Shown piece by piece: positions 19,826 to 27,678 of a DNA stretch of 64,000 nucleotides; position 1 is the first letter of the stretch; each line of letters begins with the position of its first letter. The stretch is from Pseudomonadota bacterium. Its GTDB lineage: Bacteria; Pseudomonadota; Alphaproteobacteria; Micavibrionales; CSBR16-224. The position numbers and the translations under genes are program-made. The DNA lies in NCBI GenBank assembly GCA_013285465.1, contig CP053449.1, positions 1-64,000 of the forward strand. The letters run 5' to 3'. Below the pieces are notes generated by a model, which was not told the DNA's origin, made no database searches, and saw only the letters and a program-made list of their open reading frames with translations.

Positions 19826-19960
19826 TGTTTGCCTCTTTCATTGCTTTTAAATTGTTTGGCGTTTTCCTGAATAGGATAGCAGGGGGTTTCACCGCATTTC
19901 AAGAATGCCATGACGCGGCAGGGCGGTCAACAAAATGCCGCGCAAAAAGCACAAGAAAAA

Positions 19961-19993
19961 ACCGCCCCCCTTAACTTTCGTAAGGGAGGCGGT
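19961..19993 (-). terminator. Rho-independent terminator after the second clpP-like gene
   Basis: A long stem pairs ACCGCC-CCCC-TTA with TAA-GGGA-GGCGGT. On the minus strand the stem ends in GGCGG followed by a run of six T. It lies about 50 bases beyond the stop of the divergent clpP, so that gene and the canonical clpP are separate transcription units. Confidence 0.85.
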
Positions 19994-20044
19994 ATAACAA
20001 AGAAAGTATATAACTTACTTTTACCTAAGCAAGCACCTTAAAGC

Positions 20045-20914
20045 TTAGCGCTTCGGGCCGTTTTTTTGTGCCGGCGTCGTCGTTTTGGACGCTGCGGGCG
20101 TTGCGACATCGTTGTCGTTGCCTTTGGTGCGCTCTTGGTAGATTTCGTCGATCAGTTTTTTCGATTTTTCGTTAAACTTCTCGCGTTTCGGCGGTGCATT
20201 TCTGTTAACCATATGTGCAAAAGGTGCCGGTTTTTTGTGCGGGATGATACCGTCAATCAGGTTCAGCTTTACGCCTTCTTCCGGAGACAGCCAGTTGTCG
20301 CGCTCGAGAAGTTCGTAAACTTTCTCTTCCGCAATACCGGTATGGGCGACATAGATGTCAGCAAGAATTTTGTACAGACGATCCGTGTTTTCCAGGCTGA
20401 CTTCCTGATCCTGAATTTTGCCCTGCGTACCGGAGGCAATTGCGTGGATCATAATGCTGGAGTTTTGGGAAGCGTAACGCTTGTCACCGCCGACCAGCAG
20501 CAGGGATCCCATGGATGCCATCAAGCCGTAGCCTTGCGTGTGAACCGGAGATTCGATTTCGCGCATCGTGTCATAAATGACCAGACCGTCAAGAACGGAA
20601 CCACCGGGAGAATTAATAATCATGCGAATCGGCTTCGTTTTATCCTGCGCATCCAGAAACTGGAGTGATGCCTGTGCAACAGCGGCCATTGCGCCGTTGA
20701 CTTCGCCGTCAAGGCGGATAATACGGTCGCTCAGGAGGCGGGAGAACAGATCCCAGCGTTTCATAACGCCGCCCGGCTCTTGCTCTTCAACCGTCGGGAT
20801 AACGGTGTTGGACGGAGCCGACGTGTTCTCTTTAATGAAGCTTTCCTGATCTTTCGCAGACAGGTTTTCGAACAATGATTTTACAACGTCCAAATTTGTG
20901 TTTTGCTTTTCCAT
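20045..20914 (-). CDS. Second, divergent ClpP-family serine protease with N- and C-terminal extensions
   Basis: A 289-residue ClpP paralogue. The catalytic Ser (S134 in GLMASMGS) and His (H157 in IMIHAIASG) are present, and the Asp region reads LERDNWLSPEEG, so it looks active. Compared with ordinary ClpP it has about 45 extra residues at the N-terminus and a basic, Thr/Lys-rich tail of about 50 residues. The usual HQP after the His is changed to HAI. Paralogues of this kind can form mixed rings or separate chambers; which applies here is unknown. It sits between tig and the canonical clpP, with its own terminator, in the place where a single clpP is expected. Confidence 0.9.
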   Translation of the reverse strand: MEKQNTNLDVVKSLFENLSAKDQESFIKENTSAPSNTVIPTVEEQEPGGVMKRWDLFSRLLSDRIIRLDGEVNGAMAAVAQASLQFLDAQDKTKPIRMIINSPGGSVLDGLVIYDTMREIESPVHTQGYGLMASMGSLLLVGGDKRYASQNSSIMIHAIASGTQGKIQDQEVSLENTDRLYKILADIYVAHTGIAEEKVYELLERDNWLSPEEGVKLNLIDGIIPHKKPAPFAHMVNRNAPPKREKFNEKSKKLIDEIYQERTKGNDNDVATPAASKTTTPAQKNGPKR

Positions 20915-21135
20915 GGTCTTCTCGTGCCTTTCTTTGTTTTTTTAGTCAACGGTGTCCATTGCGTCGAAGCCGTGCCGTTTGCTTTTGCAAATCAACACAG
21001 AACCCCTTACGTAAACAAACACCGCCAAGTTATAAAGTTTTTCGTAAATTCAAAGATGACTATTTAGACATCTTTCCACTCTCTTCTGCAAGCTTTTTTT
21101 TCTTTTTATGCGATAAAACAGCAATTTTTATATTT

Positions 21136-22626
21136 TTATTTCTTTTTGCCGTCTGTCTTCTTATCGCCCTTCTTTGTTTTTGATGCTGTGCCTTTATCCG
21201 CGGAGGTTTTTTTATCGGAACCTGATTTCTTCGAAGAGGCTTTTTTCCCTTTTGAGGAAGATTTTTTCTTCGTATCGATCGACTGTTCCGCCTCTTCGGC
21301 GAGCTTTAACAAGTCATCAAAACTTACGCTTGTATTAATAACAGAACATATTTCCAGAATAAAGTCAACAATTTTTTCCTCATATAAAGGTGCGCGGAGT
21401 GCTTCGAGAGCTTGTGGCGTGCTTTGATAATACTCAAACACCTGTTTTTCCTGACCCGGATAACGGCGCGCTTCGTTGATGACAGCCTGTTGCAGCTCAC
21501 CTTGCGAGACTTCGACCTTGTTTTCACGGCCGATTTCGGCGAGAACGAGTCCGAGCTTCACGCGGCGTTTGGCAATCTCGCGATATTCCTTTTTCTCCGA
21601 ATCGGACAGGTCGAGTTCGTGGTTGCATTCCTCACCGTGATGGTGGCTGCCGTCCTGATGTGCAAGATGGTGCAGGATGCTCTCATATTCCGAATCGAGC
21701 ATGCCGGCCGGCACGTCGAATGTATGGGTTTCATCCAGAATATCCAGCAATTGACGTTTGGTGTGCAAACGCGTCAGACGGTCGTAATCGGCCTGAATTT
21801 GTTCCGTGACGGCGGCTTTTAACGCTTTCAGATCATCGAAACCGAGTGTTTTGGCAAACTCGTCATCCGTTTTCGGCAGAACGGATTTTTGCAGTTTCTT
21901 GACCGTGACGGTGAAGACGGCTTCTTTACCGGCCAGTTCCTCGCTGCCGTAATCTTTCGGGAAAGTGACGGTAACGTCTTTCTTGTCACCGGCTTTGCAG
22001 CCGACCAGCTGGTCTTCAAAAGTGTCGACAAAGCTGTTTGATCCGAGCTCCAGCGCGTAGTCATCGCCTTTCATACCGGGGCGGGCTTCGCCATCGACGG
22101 TGCCGTCGAAATCAATCACGACAGTGTCGCCTTTTTTGGCGGCGCGCTTTTCTTTGACGTCTTCCAGCGTTTTATTGCCTTTTGCGATGCGCTCGAGCGC
22201 TTCATCAACGGTTTTGGCTTCCGGCTTGGCTGTGTGGCGCTCAAGCTTCAGTTTCTTGATATCCGTCAGTTTGATCTCGGGCAGAACCTCGACAACCATC
22301 GTATATTTCAGGCCTTTGCCTTCTTCAAAGCTTTCCACTTCGATTTTCGGCTGCATGGCGGGTTTGATCTTATTTTCGTTGATGGCTTTCATCGAGCTGT
22401 CATTGACAGCACTTTCCAGCACTTCCCCCAAGACGGACTGACCATAGCGGGATTTCAAAACAGCCAAAGGGACTTTGCCCGGACGGAAGCCGGGGATTTT
22501 CATGGTTTGACCGATTTCCTGCAATTTCTCGTCAACGCGCTGGGAAATTTCCTCAGCTGTCATGGTCACGGTAAAGGTTTTTTCAAGAGCGTTATCTTTG
22601 GTCTGTTTGATTTGCATCGGTTTCAT
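21136..22626 (-). CDS. tig: Trigger factor
   Basis: A ribosome-bound chaperone with prolyl isomerase activity. I choose ATG 22626 (about 496 residues) because the family begins with MxxK/QxxE just before the ribosome-binding domain; an open frame extends 23 codons further upstream without family similarity. The ribosome-docking GFRPGKVP signature is present, then the FKBP-like domain (GDTVVIDFDGTVDG) and the long helical chaperone arms. The C-terminal 45 residues are an unusual Lys/Ser-rich tail that is probably disordered. It heads the tig-clpP-clpP-lon-HU region. Confidence 0.95.
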   Translation of the reverse strand: MKPMQIKQTKDNALEKTFTVTMTAEEISQRVDEKLQEIGQTMKIPGFRPGKVPLAVLKSRYGQSVLGEVLESAVNDSSMKAINENKIKPAMQPKIEVESFEEGKGLKYTMVVEVLPEIKLTDIKKLKLERHTAKPEAKTVDEALERIAKGNKTLEDVKEKRAAKKGDTVVIDFDGTVDGEARPGMKGDDYALELGSNSFVDTFEDQLVGCKAGDKKDVTVTFPKDYGSEELAGKEAVFTVTVKKLQKSVLPKTDDEFAKTLGFDDLKALKAAVTEQIQADYDRLTRLHTKRQLLDILDETHTFDVPAGMLDSEYESILHHLAHQDGSHHHGEECNHELDLSDSEKKEYREIAKRRVKLGLVLAEIGRENKVEVSQGELQQAVINEARRYPGQEKQVFEYYQSTPQALEALRAPLYEEKIVDFILEICSVINTSVSFDDLLKLAEEAEQSIDTKKKSSSKGKKASSKKSGSDKKTSADKGTASKTKKGDKKTDGKKK

Positions 22627-22735
22627 CTTTCTTAAATCGTTGCTTTTAAAAAATGGACTATATTGTCCGCACTTACGTCTAAATTCACCCGGCACCGGCT
22701 GTAAGCCGGTTAGGGTTCATTAAGACATTCAGTGA

Positions 22736-22780
22736 CAGACACTTGAAAAAGGCAGATTTACTGTCTTTTTCAAGTGTCTG
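22736..22780 (-). terminator. Long hairpin directly after tRNA-Leu
   Basis: Twenty-base arms (22736-22755 and 22761-22780) pair perfectly except for one G-T pair, around a five-base loop. The hairpin begins at the base after the CCA end of tRNA-Leu. Each arm contains a five-base A or T run, but there is no clear T tail after the stem. It may stop transcription or shape 3' processing. Confidence 0.6.
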
Positions 22781-22866
22781 TGGTGCGGGCGAAGGGACTT
22801 GAACCCCCACGTCGCTAGGACACCAGAACCTAAATCTGGCGCGTCTACCAATTTCGCCACGCCCGC
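22781..22866 (-). tRNA. tRNA-Leu (UAG)
   Basis: On the minus strand an 86-base cloverleaf starts GCGGGCGTGGCG, has the anticodon loop ATTTAGG (anticodon TAG), a long variable arm typical of class II tRNAs, the TTCAAGT T-loop, and ends GCCCGCACCA with CCA encoded. The acceptor stem pairs fully. Confidence 0.97.
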
Positions 22867-23119
22867 TTTTACACGAAATGCCGTTCATTCCTTTTAAGGC
22901 GGCCTATTTCCGCATATATTATGCTCAGGGTCAATAGTTTTAGGGGTTTCAGACATTGAAAAACTTTGATTTTGTACCGCCGTCACCGGTTTTTGAGGTT
23001 TTTCTGTTATAATAAGGGGTATGGGAGAGGAAAACGGGTGGAACCGCTTTCCGAAAACCCTGTATTTGTTAAGGTTTCTACGGCAATATGAAAGATAGTC
23101 GGGTTTTGCGAATCGGAGG

Positions 23120-23746
23120 ATGACACCGGAGATGACAAAGGGGAGTAAAGAACAGGATGCATTAAGCGGTAAAATTCTTGACCGCCGTTTTGTACCCAAA
23201 GATACGCTGATTATCGAGGAAGGGCAGCCTGCCTCCTGCGCCTATTATATGGAGAAAGGCGCGGCGGAGGTGTTCACAACCGATATTGACGGACGCAAGA
23301 TTGCGCTGTCGCCGATCGGGCCGGAGGATATTTTCGGCGAAATGGCTCTGATTACGCGCGGGGTCCGTACCGCTAATGTGCGCACAACGGAAGATTCGAC
23401 GATTGTGAAGATTACACCGGAGGATTTCCGCCGTTCCTATTCCGGTTCCAACAAGATTTTCAAAAAGCTGATGGTGGCGCTGGTTGACCGTTTGATCGGT
23501 GCCAATCACCATATTGCTGAACAGCATAAAACCATTGCGGATTTTGAGGAAGCCGCGCATTTGACGGTGATGACGGTGAGCAAATCCATCCCCGAAGAGC
23601 TGCGCGACAAATTCGTGATGGAGGTCAAGCCTGTTCTGGATCATCTGCGGACGCTTTTGAAAAAATATAAAGACCTGATTCCCGCCGAGGCTGAAGAGCT
23701 GGAGGAAAAGGTCACGAAAACAGGCAAAAAGCTGAAAGACGAATAA
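23120..23746 (+). CDS. Cyclic nucleotide-binding (CRP-fold) protein without a DNA-binding domain
   Basis: A 208-residue protein. Residues about 20-135 form a cNMP-binding beta barrel; the hinge segment reads GPEDIFGEMALITRGVRTANV, close to the phosphate-binding cassette FGExAL...RxA of true cyclic-nucleotide binders. The C-terminal 75 residues are a Lys/Glu-rich helical stretch with no helix-turn-helix, unlike CRP/FNR regulators. It may therefore sense a nucleotide and act on a protein partner. The start is 23120 or 23132: GGAGG touches the first ATG and stands 12 bases before the second. It is alone between two tRNA genes. Confidence 0.8.
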   Translation: MTPEMTKGSKEQDALSGKILDRRFVPKDTLIIEEGQPASCAYYMEKGAAEVFTTDIDGRKIALSPIGPEDIFGEMALITRGVRTANVRTTEDSTIVKITPEDFRRSYSGSNKIFKKLMVALVDRLIGANHHIAEQHKTIADFEEAAHLTVMTVSKSIPEELRDKFVMEVKPVLDHLRTLLKKYKDLIPAEAEELEEKVTKTGKKLKDE

Positions 23747-23814
23747 AAGGCTTGATGGATGGGGGCAAGAGTCCTTATGATACGCCTGTTTTATAGAAGA
23801 TTTGATAAAAACAG

Positions 23815-23891
23815 GCGCCCGTAGCTCAGCTGGATAGAGCATTGGTTTCCGAAGCCAAGGGTCACAGGTTCAAGTCCTGTCGGGCGCACCA
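23815..23891 (+). tRNA. tRNA-Arg (CCG)
   Basis: A 77-base cloverleaf: seven-pair acceptor stem GCGCCCG/CGGGCGC, D-arm with AGCTCAGCTGGATAGAGC, anticodon loop TTCCGAA (anticodon CCG), TTCAAGT T-loop, and encoded CCA at 23889-23891. Confidence 0.97.
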
Positions 23892-23939
23892 CAACCACAA
23901 TAAAAACTCCCTTGAATGGGGTTTTTTATTGTGGTTGTC
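23891..23939 (+). terminator. Terminator of tRNA-Arg
   Basis: A long stem of about 20 pairs joins ACAACCACAATAAAAA with TTTTTTATTGTGGTTGT around CCCTTGAATGGGG. The stem begins at the last base of the tRNA. The T run lies inside the descending arm. Confidence 0.75.
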
Positions 23940-24055
23940 ACTGGAGCCTTAGCGAGGAAAAGCGGATTTTCCAATCCGCGCAGTCCGAGGTTTAGGCGTA
24001 AGTGTAAATAGCCCCCTTGAATGGGGGTTTTTATTGCGGTTGTCACCGGGGCTTA
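23909..24055. repeat. Two imperfect copies of a 42-43 base terminator-like unit
   Basis: Copy 1 (23909-23951) and copy 2 (24014-24055) share CCCTTGAATGGGG, TTTTTATTG, GGTTGTCAC and a GG-GC-TTA end, differing at only a few positions. Copy 2 keeps a hairpin (CCCCC-TTGAAT-GGGGG plus T run) but not the outer stem. This looks like a local duplication of the tRNA-Arg terminator. Confidence 0.75.
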
Positions 24056-24077
24056 CCGAAATCACACAAAGAAAAAA

Positions 24078-24100
24078 CCCCGCCGGTAATCTGCGGGGCT
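24078..24100 (-). terminator. Terminator after the small two-helix membrane protein
   Basis: Arms CCCCGC and GCGGGG with a loop of about nine bases. On the minus strand the stem is followed by TTTTTTCTTT. It lies about 20 bases beyond the stop of the 93-residue gene. Confidence 0.82.
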
Positions 24101-24121
24101 TCGCCAGTTTTGTTATTTGCG

Positions 24122-24403
24122 TTAGTCGAGACTGCTGTCTCCGTTCGCGTAGTTGAAAATAGACAGGCAACACATTCCCATCGAAACCAGTGTCATCAAT
24201 GTTGACGTGGTGAACAGCGCCAGAAGATTGCCCCAGAAAACAACCAAGGCGCAAACGCATAATGTGACCATAATGGAAATGACGAACAGCGTTTTCAGCA
24301 ACGCGACATTTCTTTCGGGACCGCGGAAGTTGTCCGCGCCCTCGCCCGTTGATCCGGTATTCTTCATATGAATATGAACTTGCTGCGGTGCTGCATTTGT
24401 CAT
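24122..24403 (-). CDS. Small membrane protein of unknown function
   Basis: A 93-residue protein with a polar N-terminus (about 1-33) and two hydrophobic segments near 37-58 and 62-82. The end is short and acidic. A ribosome site (GAGG) lies ahead of ATG 24403 and a strong terminator follows, so it looks like a real single-gene unit. I do not recognise a family. Confidence 0.65.
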   Translation of the reverse strand: MTNAAPQQVHIHMKNTGSTGEGADNFRGPERNVALLKTLFVISIMVTLCVCALVVFWGNLLALFTTSTLMTLVSMGMCCLSIFNYANGDSSLD

Positions 24404-24589
24404 TTTTCTTACCTCACCGTTTCAAAAAATTGCACACTCCCCTGATTCCATAATAGCGCAGAGAAGTTAATATCGAATGAATAATACGTAAAATTACAAC
24501 AATCATTATGAAAAGGCAATACTGCGGATGGATTTTTGATGAAAACACGGTTATGCTGGCACAGTACATATTTTAAGCAGGAGGAAAAA

Positions 24590-25609
24590 ATGCAGGTTTC
24601 TGAACAATTTATCAAGGATATGCCGAAAATCGAACTGCATCTTCATATTGAGGGCAGTCTGGAGCCGGAATTGATGTTCGAACTGGCGCAGCGCAATAAA
24701 ATCGCCCTGCCTTTTCCTGATGTGGAGGCGGTGCGCCGCGCTTATGATTTCAGCAATTTGCAGGATTTCCTCGATATTTACTACCAAGGCATGAATGTGC
24801 TGCGGGAAGAGCAGGATTTCTATGATCTGGCCTGGGCGTATTTTGAAAGAATCGCCGCACAGCATGTCATGCATGCCGAAATTTTCTTTGACCCGCAGGG
24901 CCATACGGCGCGCGGTATTGCTTTTGAAACCGTGCTGAACGGCTTGACCCGCGCCATGCAGGATGCGGAAGACGAGCTGGGCGTGACCGCGAAACTGATT
25001 ATGTGTTTCCTGCGTCATTTAAGCGAGGAAGACGCGTTTAAAACGCTGAATGAGGCGCTGCCCTATAAAGACAGAATCATCGGGGTCGGTCTCGACAGTT
25101 CCGAAAAAGGCCATCCGCCGTCGAAATTCGCCAATGTTTTTGCCAAGGCGCGGGAAGAGGGTTTTTTGATTGTCGCCCATGCCGGAGAGGAAGGCCCGCC
25201 CGAATATGTGACGGAGGCGCTGGATATTCTGAATGTTGACCGCATTGACCACGGCAACCGCCTGCTGGAAGACGCGGCGCTGACCGCGCGGATTGTGGCG
25301 GAAGGCAAGGCGCTGACGGTCTGCCCTTTGAGTAATCTGAAACTTTGTGTCGTAAAGAACATACAGGATCATCCGCTGAAAAAGATGCTCGATCTCGGGT
25401 TGAAGGCAACGGTGAATTCCGACGACCCCGCCTATTTCGGCGGCTATATGAACGAGAATTTTCTGGCCGTTGCCAAGGCGCTGGATCTGAACGCCGATCA
25501 TTTGCTGACCCTGACACGCAACGGTATCGAAGCCAGCTTTCTGAGCGATGCGGAAAAATCGATACTGTTTGACCGTGTCGATGCTTTTGCACAGAAGGCG
25601 GCGGCGTGA
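24590..25609 (+). CDS. Adenine deaminase (adenosine deaminase superfamily, type 2)
   Basis: A zinc amidohydrolase of 339 residues that most likely converts adenine to hypoxanthine for purine salvage. The start ATG 24590 follows AGGAGG. Metal ligands are H17 and H19 (ELHLHIEG), the His of [12 protein letters not shown] and the Asp of [11 protein letters not shown]; the catalytic Glu is in the HAGEE block. The stretches [32 protein letters not shown] and [12 protein letters not shown] match what I recall of the bacterial adenine deaminase subfamily rather than classical adenosine deaminase. It converges on a secreted protein gene. Confidence 0.9.
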   Translation: MQVSEQFIKDMPKIELHLHIEGSLEPELMFELAQRNKIALPFPDVEAVRRAYDFSNLQDFLDIYYQGMNVLREEQDFYDLAWAYFERIAAQHVMHAEIFFDPQGHTARGIAFETVLNGLTRAMQDAEDELGVTAKLIMCFLRHLSEEDAFKTLNEALPYKDRIIGVGLDSSEKGHPPSKFANVFAKAREEGFLIVAHAGEEGPPEYVTEALDILNVDRIDHGNRLLEDAALTARIVAEGKALTVCPLSNLKLCVVKNIQDHPLKKMLDLGLKATVNSDDPAYFGGYMNENFLAVAKALDLNADHLLTLTRNGIEASFLSDAEKSILFDRVDAFAQKAAA

Positions 25610-25613
25610 AGGA

Positions 25614-26870
25614 TTATTCTTCGGCGGGGCAAATCTCAGCGATGAAGTTTTTGCCTGTTGATATATCCGCGAGCATATAGGGTTTCCACAACCCGAAAAT
25701 ACGGCAACCGTTTGCGGAAACAGCCAGGTCGCTGACTGCACCTGCTAAAACACGGATAATTTTTTGTTCACGTGTGACAAGGCAGAGATAGCTTTTTTGC
25801 TGATTGCCCCATAAATCTAAGACATCCGGCTCATCCCGTTTCAGCCCCGCATAGCTGCATGGTATCACAAAACCGTTTGATACCGGGTGACGCAGCATTG
25901 TATGTGCACCGTTTTCCATGTTCATTGGTGGAAGCGTGTATTGATCAACAAGGTTAAACTGACGGTCAAACCAGAGGACTTGACGGCTGTCATCTTCTTC
26001 TGATGCGTGGGTGGCAAGGAAATAGCGGTCGCTATTGCGATCGAATGTCGGATATGGCGGGTGTGTTCCGCGCCAGTTTATGTCGATTTCACCTTTTGTG
26101 CCGTCAGGCTTCTGCCATGTAAATTTTCCAGGCTGATATTTGCTGCGAACGGTTAGGGTGCTGTTGGGTAGTTTATGATGAACACTTGTGTGTTTGATTG
26201 TCATCATACCGTCATCAGGGTGAAAGGCCGGATGGGGAGGTCGTATACCGTAGCTTGGCTCACAATTGGTTAAATAAAGCCCTTTGGTTTCTGGATGGGT
26301 TTTACTGTTAAATTCTTCCACGAATTCAGCATTTTCGTTGAAATGACCGTAGTATATGATGTGACCGTATTTATTCACGGATTTCGGAACGCTGCGTAAA
26401 TAAGTGAAACGCCGTGTCGCGGGATAGTAGCAAAGACGGCTATTCGTTTTTCCTATCGGCCCTTCGTCAAGTTTTCTGAACGTCCCTGTTTGCGTATCCA
26501 GTATAATAATCGCTCGCGGACTGATACGGTAATTTTTCGTGATAGCGTTATAAACAACATAGCGGTTGTCAATCCAGTGCGGGAAATTGCTCCCAAAGAC
26601 ACTGTTTTGCGTGTGTGCGCTGAGGATAGTAGGCATCTCTGTTTGAGAGAAAAACTTGACCGGATATTCGCCCGGCGCGGGATCAACCATATGTGATTTA
26701 ATTCTTTCCGCAGCTGTTTTGTAGCGCTCCAGTCTTTCGCTTTCAAGCCCCAAAATGTCGATGATGGAGGTCTGCTGCGCGCCCTCCTCTGCCTGCGATA
26801 TTCCCGCGTTGCAGATAAACGCCGATAGAAAAGAAAGTAAAGCAATAAAATACAAAAATTTTTTCGGCAT
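25614..26870 (-). CDS. Secreted protein of unknown function, last gene of the gamma-glutamyl operon
   Basis: Not recognised. The protein has about 418 residues from ATG 26870, chosen because GCGAG stands six bases upstream; ATG 26876 is the alternative. A signal peptide (basic start, hydrophobic 5-22, likely cleavage after QAE or ISQA) sends it to the periplasm. The mature part alternates short beta-strand-like blocks with Trp, Tyr and Asp-rich turns (FPHWIDNRYVVYN, PTFDRNSDRYFLATH), which suggests a beta-propeller. Its codons are more AT-rich than those of its neighbours, hinting at recent acquisition. It lies only about 10 bases after the glutamine amidotransferase-like gene, so it is probably co-transcribed. 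Confidence 0.7.
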   Translation of the reverse strand: MPKKFLYFIALLSFLSAFICNAGISQAEEGAQQTSIIDILGLESERLERYKTAAERIKSHMVDPAPGEYPVKFFSQTEMPTILSAHTQNSVFGSNFPHWIDNRYVVYNAITKNYRISPRAIIILDTQTGTFRKLDEGPIGKTNSRLCYYPATRRFTYLRSVPKSVNKYGHIIYYGHFNENAEFVEEFNSKTHPETKGLYLTNCEPSYGIRPPHPAFHPDDGMMTIKHTSVHHKLPNSTLTVRSKYQPGKFTWQKPDGTKGEIDINWRGTHPPYPTFDRNSDRYFLATHASEEDDSRQVLWFDRQFNLVDQYTLPPMNMENGAHTMLRHPVSNGFVIPCSYAGLKRDEPDVLDLWGNQQKSYLCLVTREQKIIRVLAGAVSDLAVSANGCRIFGLWKPYMLADISTGKNFIAEICPAEE

Positions 26871-26881
26871 ACACATCTCGC

Positions 26882-27640
26882 TTAGTCACCCTTGCGGGAC
26901 TGAACGGCGTTCAGATAATGTGCCAGCAGGGCATCGGCATCTGCCTTTGTTTCGTTGCGGGCGAATTCGGGGTGCCATTGCACGGCCATGACATAGCTGT
27001 CGGGCTCGTCCAGCCAGAATGATTCGATGACGTTATCGGTGGAGGAGACGGCCTGCACTTTCAGCCCTTTGCCGAGTTTATGCACGGCCTGATGATGGAC
27101 GCTGTTCACAATCGCCTTTTCCCGCCCTTCGAAAATATAGGACAGCGCCGTATCGGGCGTGATATCGATTTCATGTTTCAGATTATCATAGGCATGGGCG
27201 CAGCGATGCGTGGTGTCCGTGTCGATCTGGGTGGCGATATCCTGATACAGCGTGCCGCCAAGCGCGACATTTATCAGCTGCATACCGCGGCAGATGCCGA
27301 GAACGGGTTTTTTCAGCTCTTTTGCGGCATGAAACAGTGCGATTTCGTAGTCATCACGGGCGGCATCACCTTCCCATTCCGGTTTCAGCGGTTCTTCGCC
27401 ATAGCTGCGCGGGCATAAATCGGCGCCGCCTGCGAAAACGATTCCGTCCATTTCGGCCACTGCGTCACGGCTGGTCACCTTGCCGGAGATTTTCGGCATC
27501 ATATAGGGAATCGCGCCCGCATCTGCGAAAAAATCGCACATGCCCTGTTCCAGAAAAGCGAGGGTTTTCTTGGCGTAAAATTTTCGGTCAGGATCCGGGT
27601 AAAAGAAATTGGCGGAAATACCGATACGTAGATGTGACAT
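26882..27640 (-). CDS. Gamma-glutamyl hydrolase, class I glutamine amidotransferase-like (PuuD family)
   Basis: A 252-residue cytoplasmic hydrolase. The nucleophile Cys lies in LGICRGMQLINVALGG and the His and Glu of the triad in QWHPEF, the PuuD-type peptidase C26 pattern. PuuD releases GABA from gamma-glutamyl-GABA. In this operon it would free the amine carboxylate product (GABA, glycine or similar) and glutamate in the last step of a gamma-glutamylated route. It follows the alcohol dehydrogenase by 38 bases. Confidence 0.9.
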   Translation of the reverse strand: MSHLRIGISANFFYPDPDRKFYAKKTLAFLEQGMCDFFADAGAIPYMMPKISGKVTSRDAVAEMDGIVFAGGADLCPRSYGEEPLKPEWEGDAARDDYEIALFHAAKELKKPVLGICRGMQLINVALGGTLYQDIATQIDTDTTHRCAHAYDNLKHEIDITPDTALSYIFEGREKAIVNSVHHQAVHKLGKGLKVQAVSSTDNVIESFWLDEPDSYVMAVQWHPEFARNETKADADALLAHYLNAVQSRKGD

Positions 27641-27678
27641 GGCGTCCTCTTATTGCCTTCCGTTATAAGGCGGCTCTT

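Noticed and set aside
22894-23199. Minus-strand frame of 101 residues near the cyclic-nucleotide gene
   Set aside because: It overlaps the start of the plus-strand gene, has no ribosome site and no recognisable motif.
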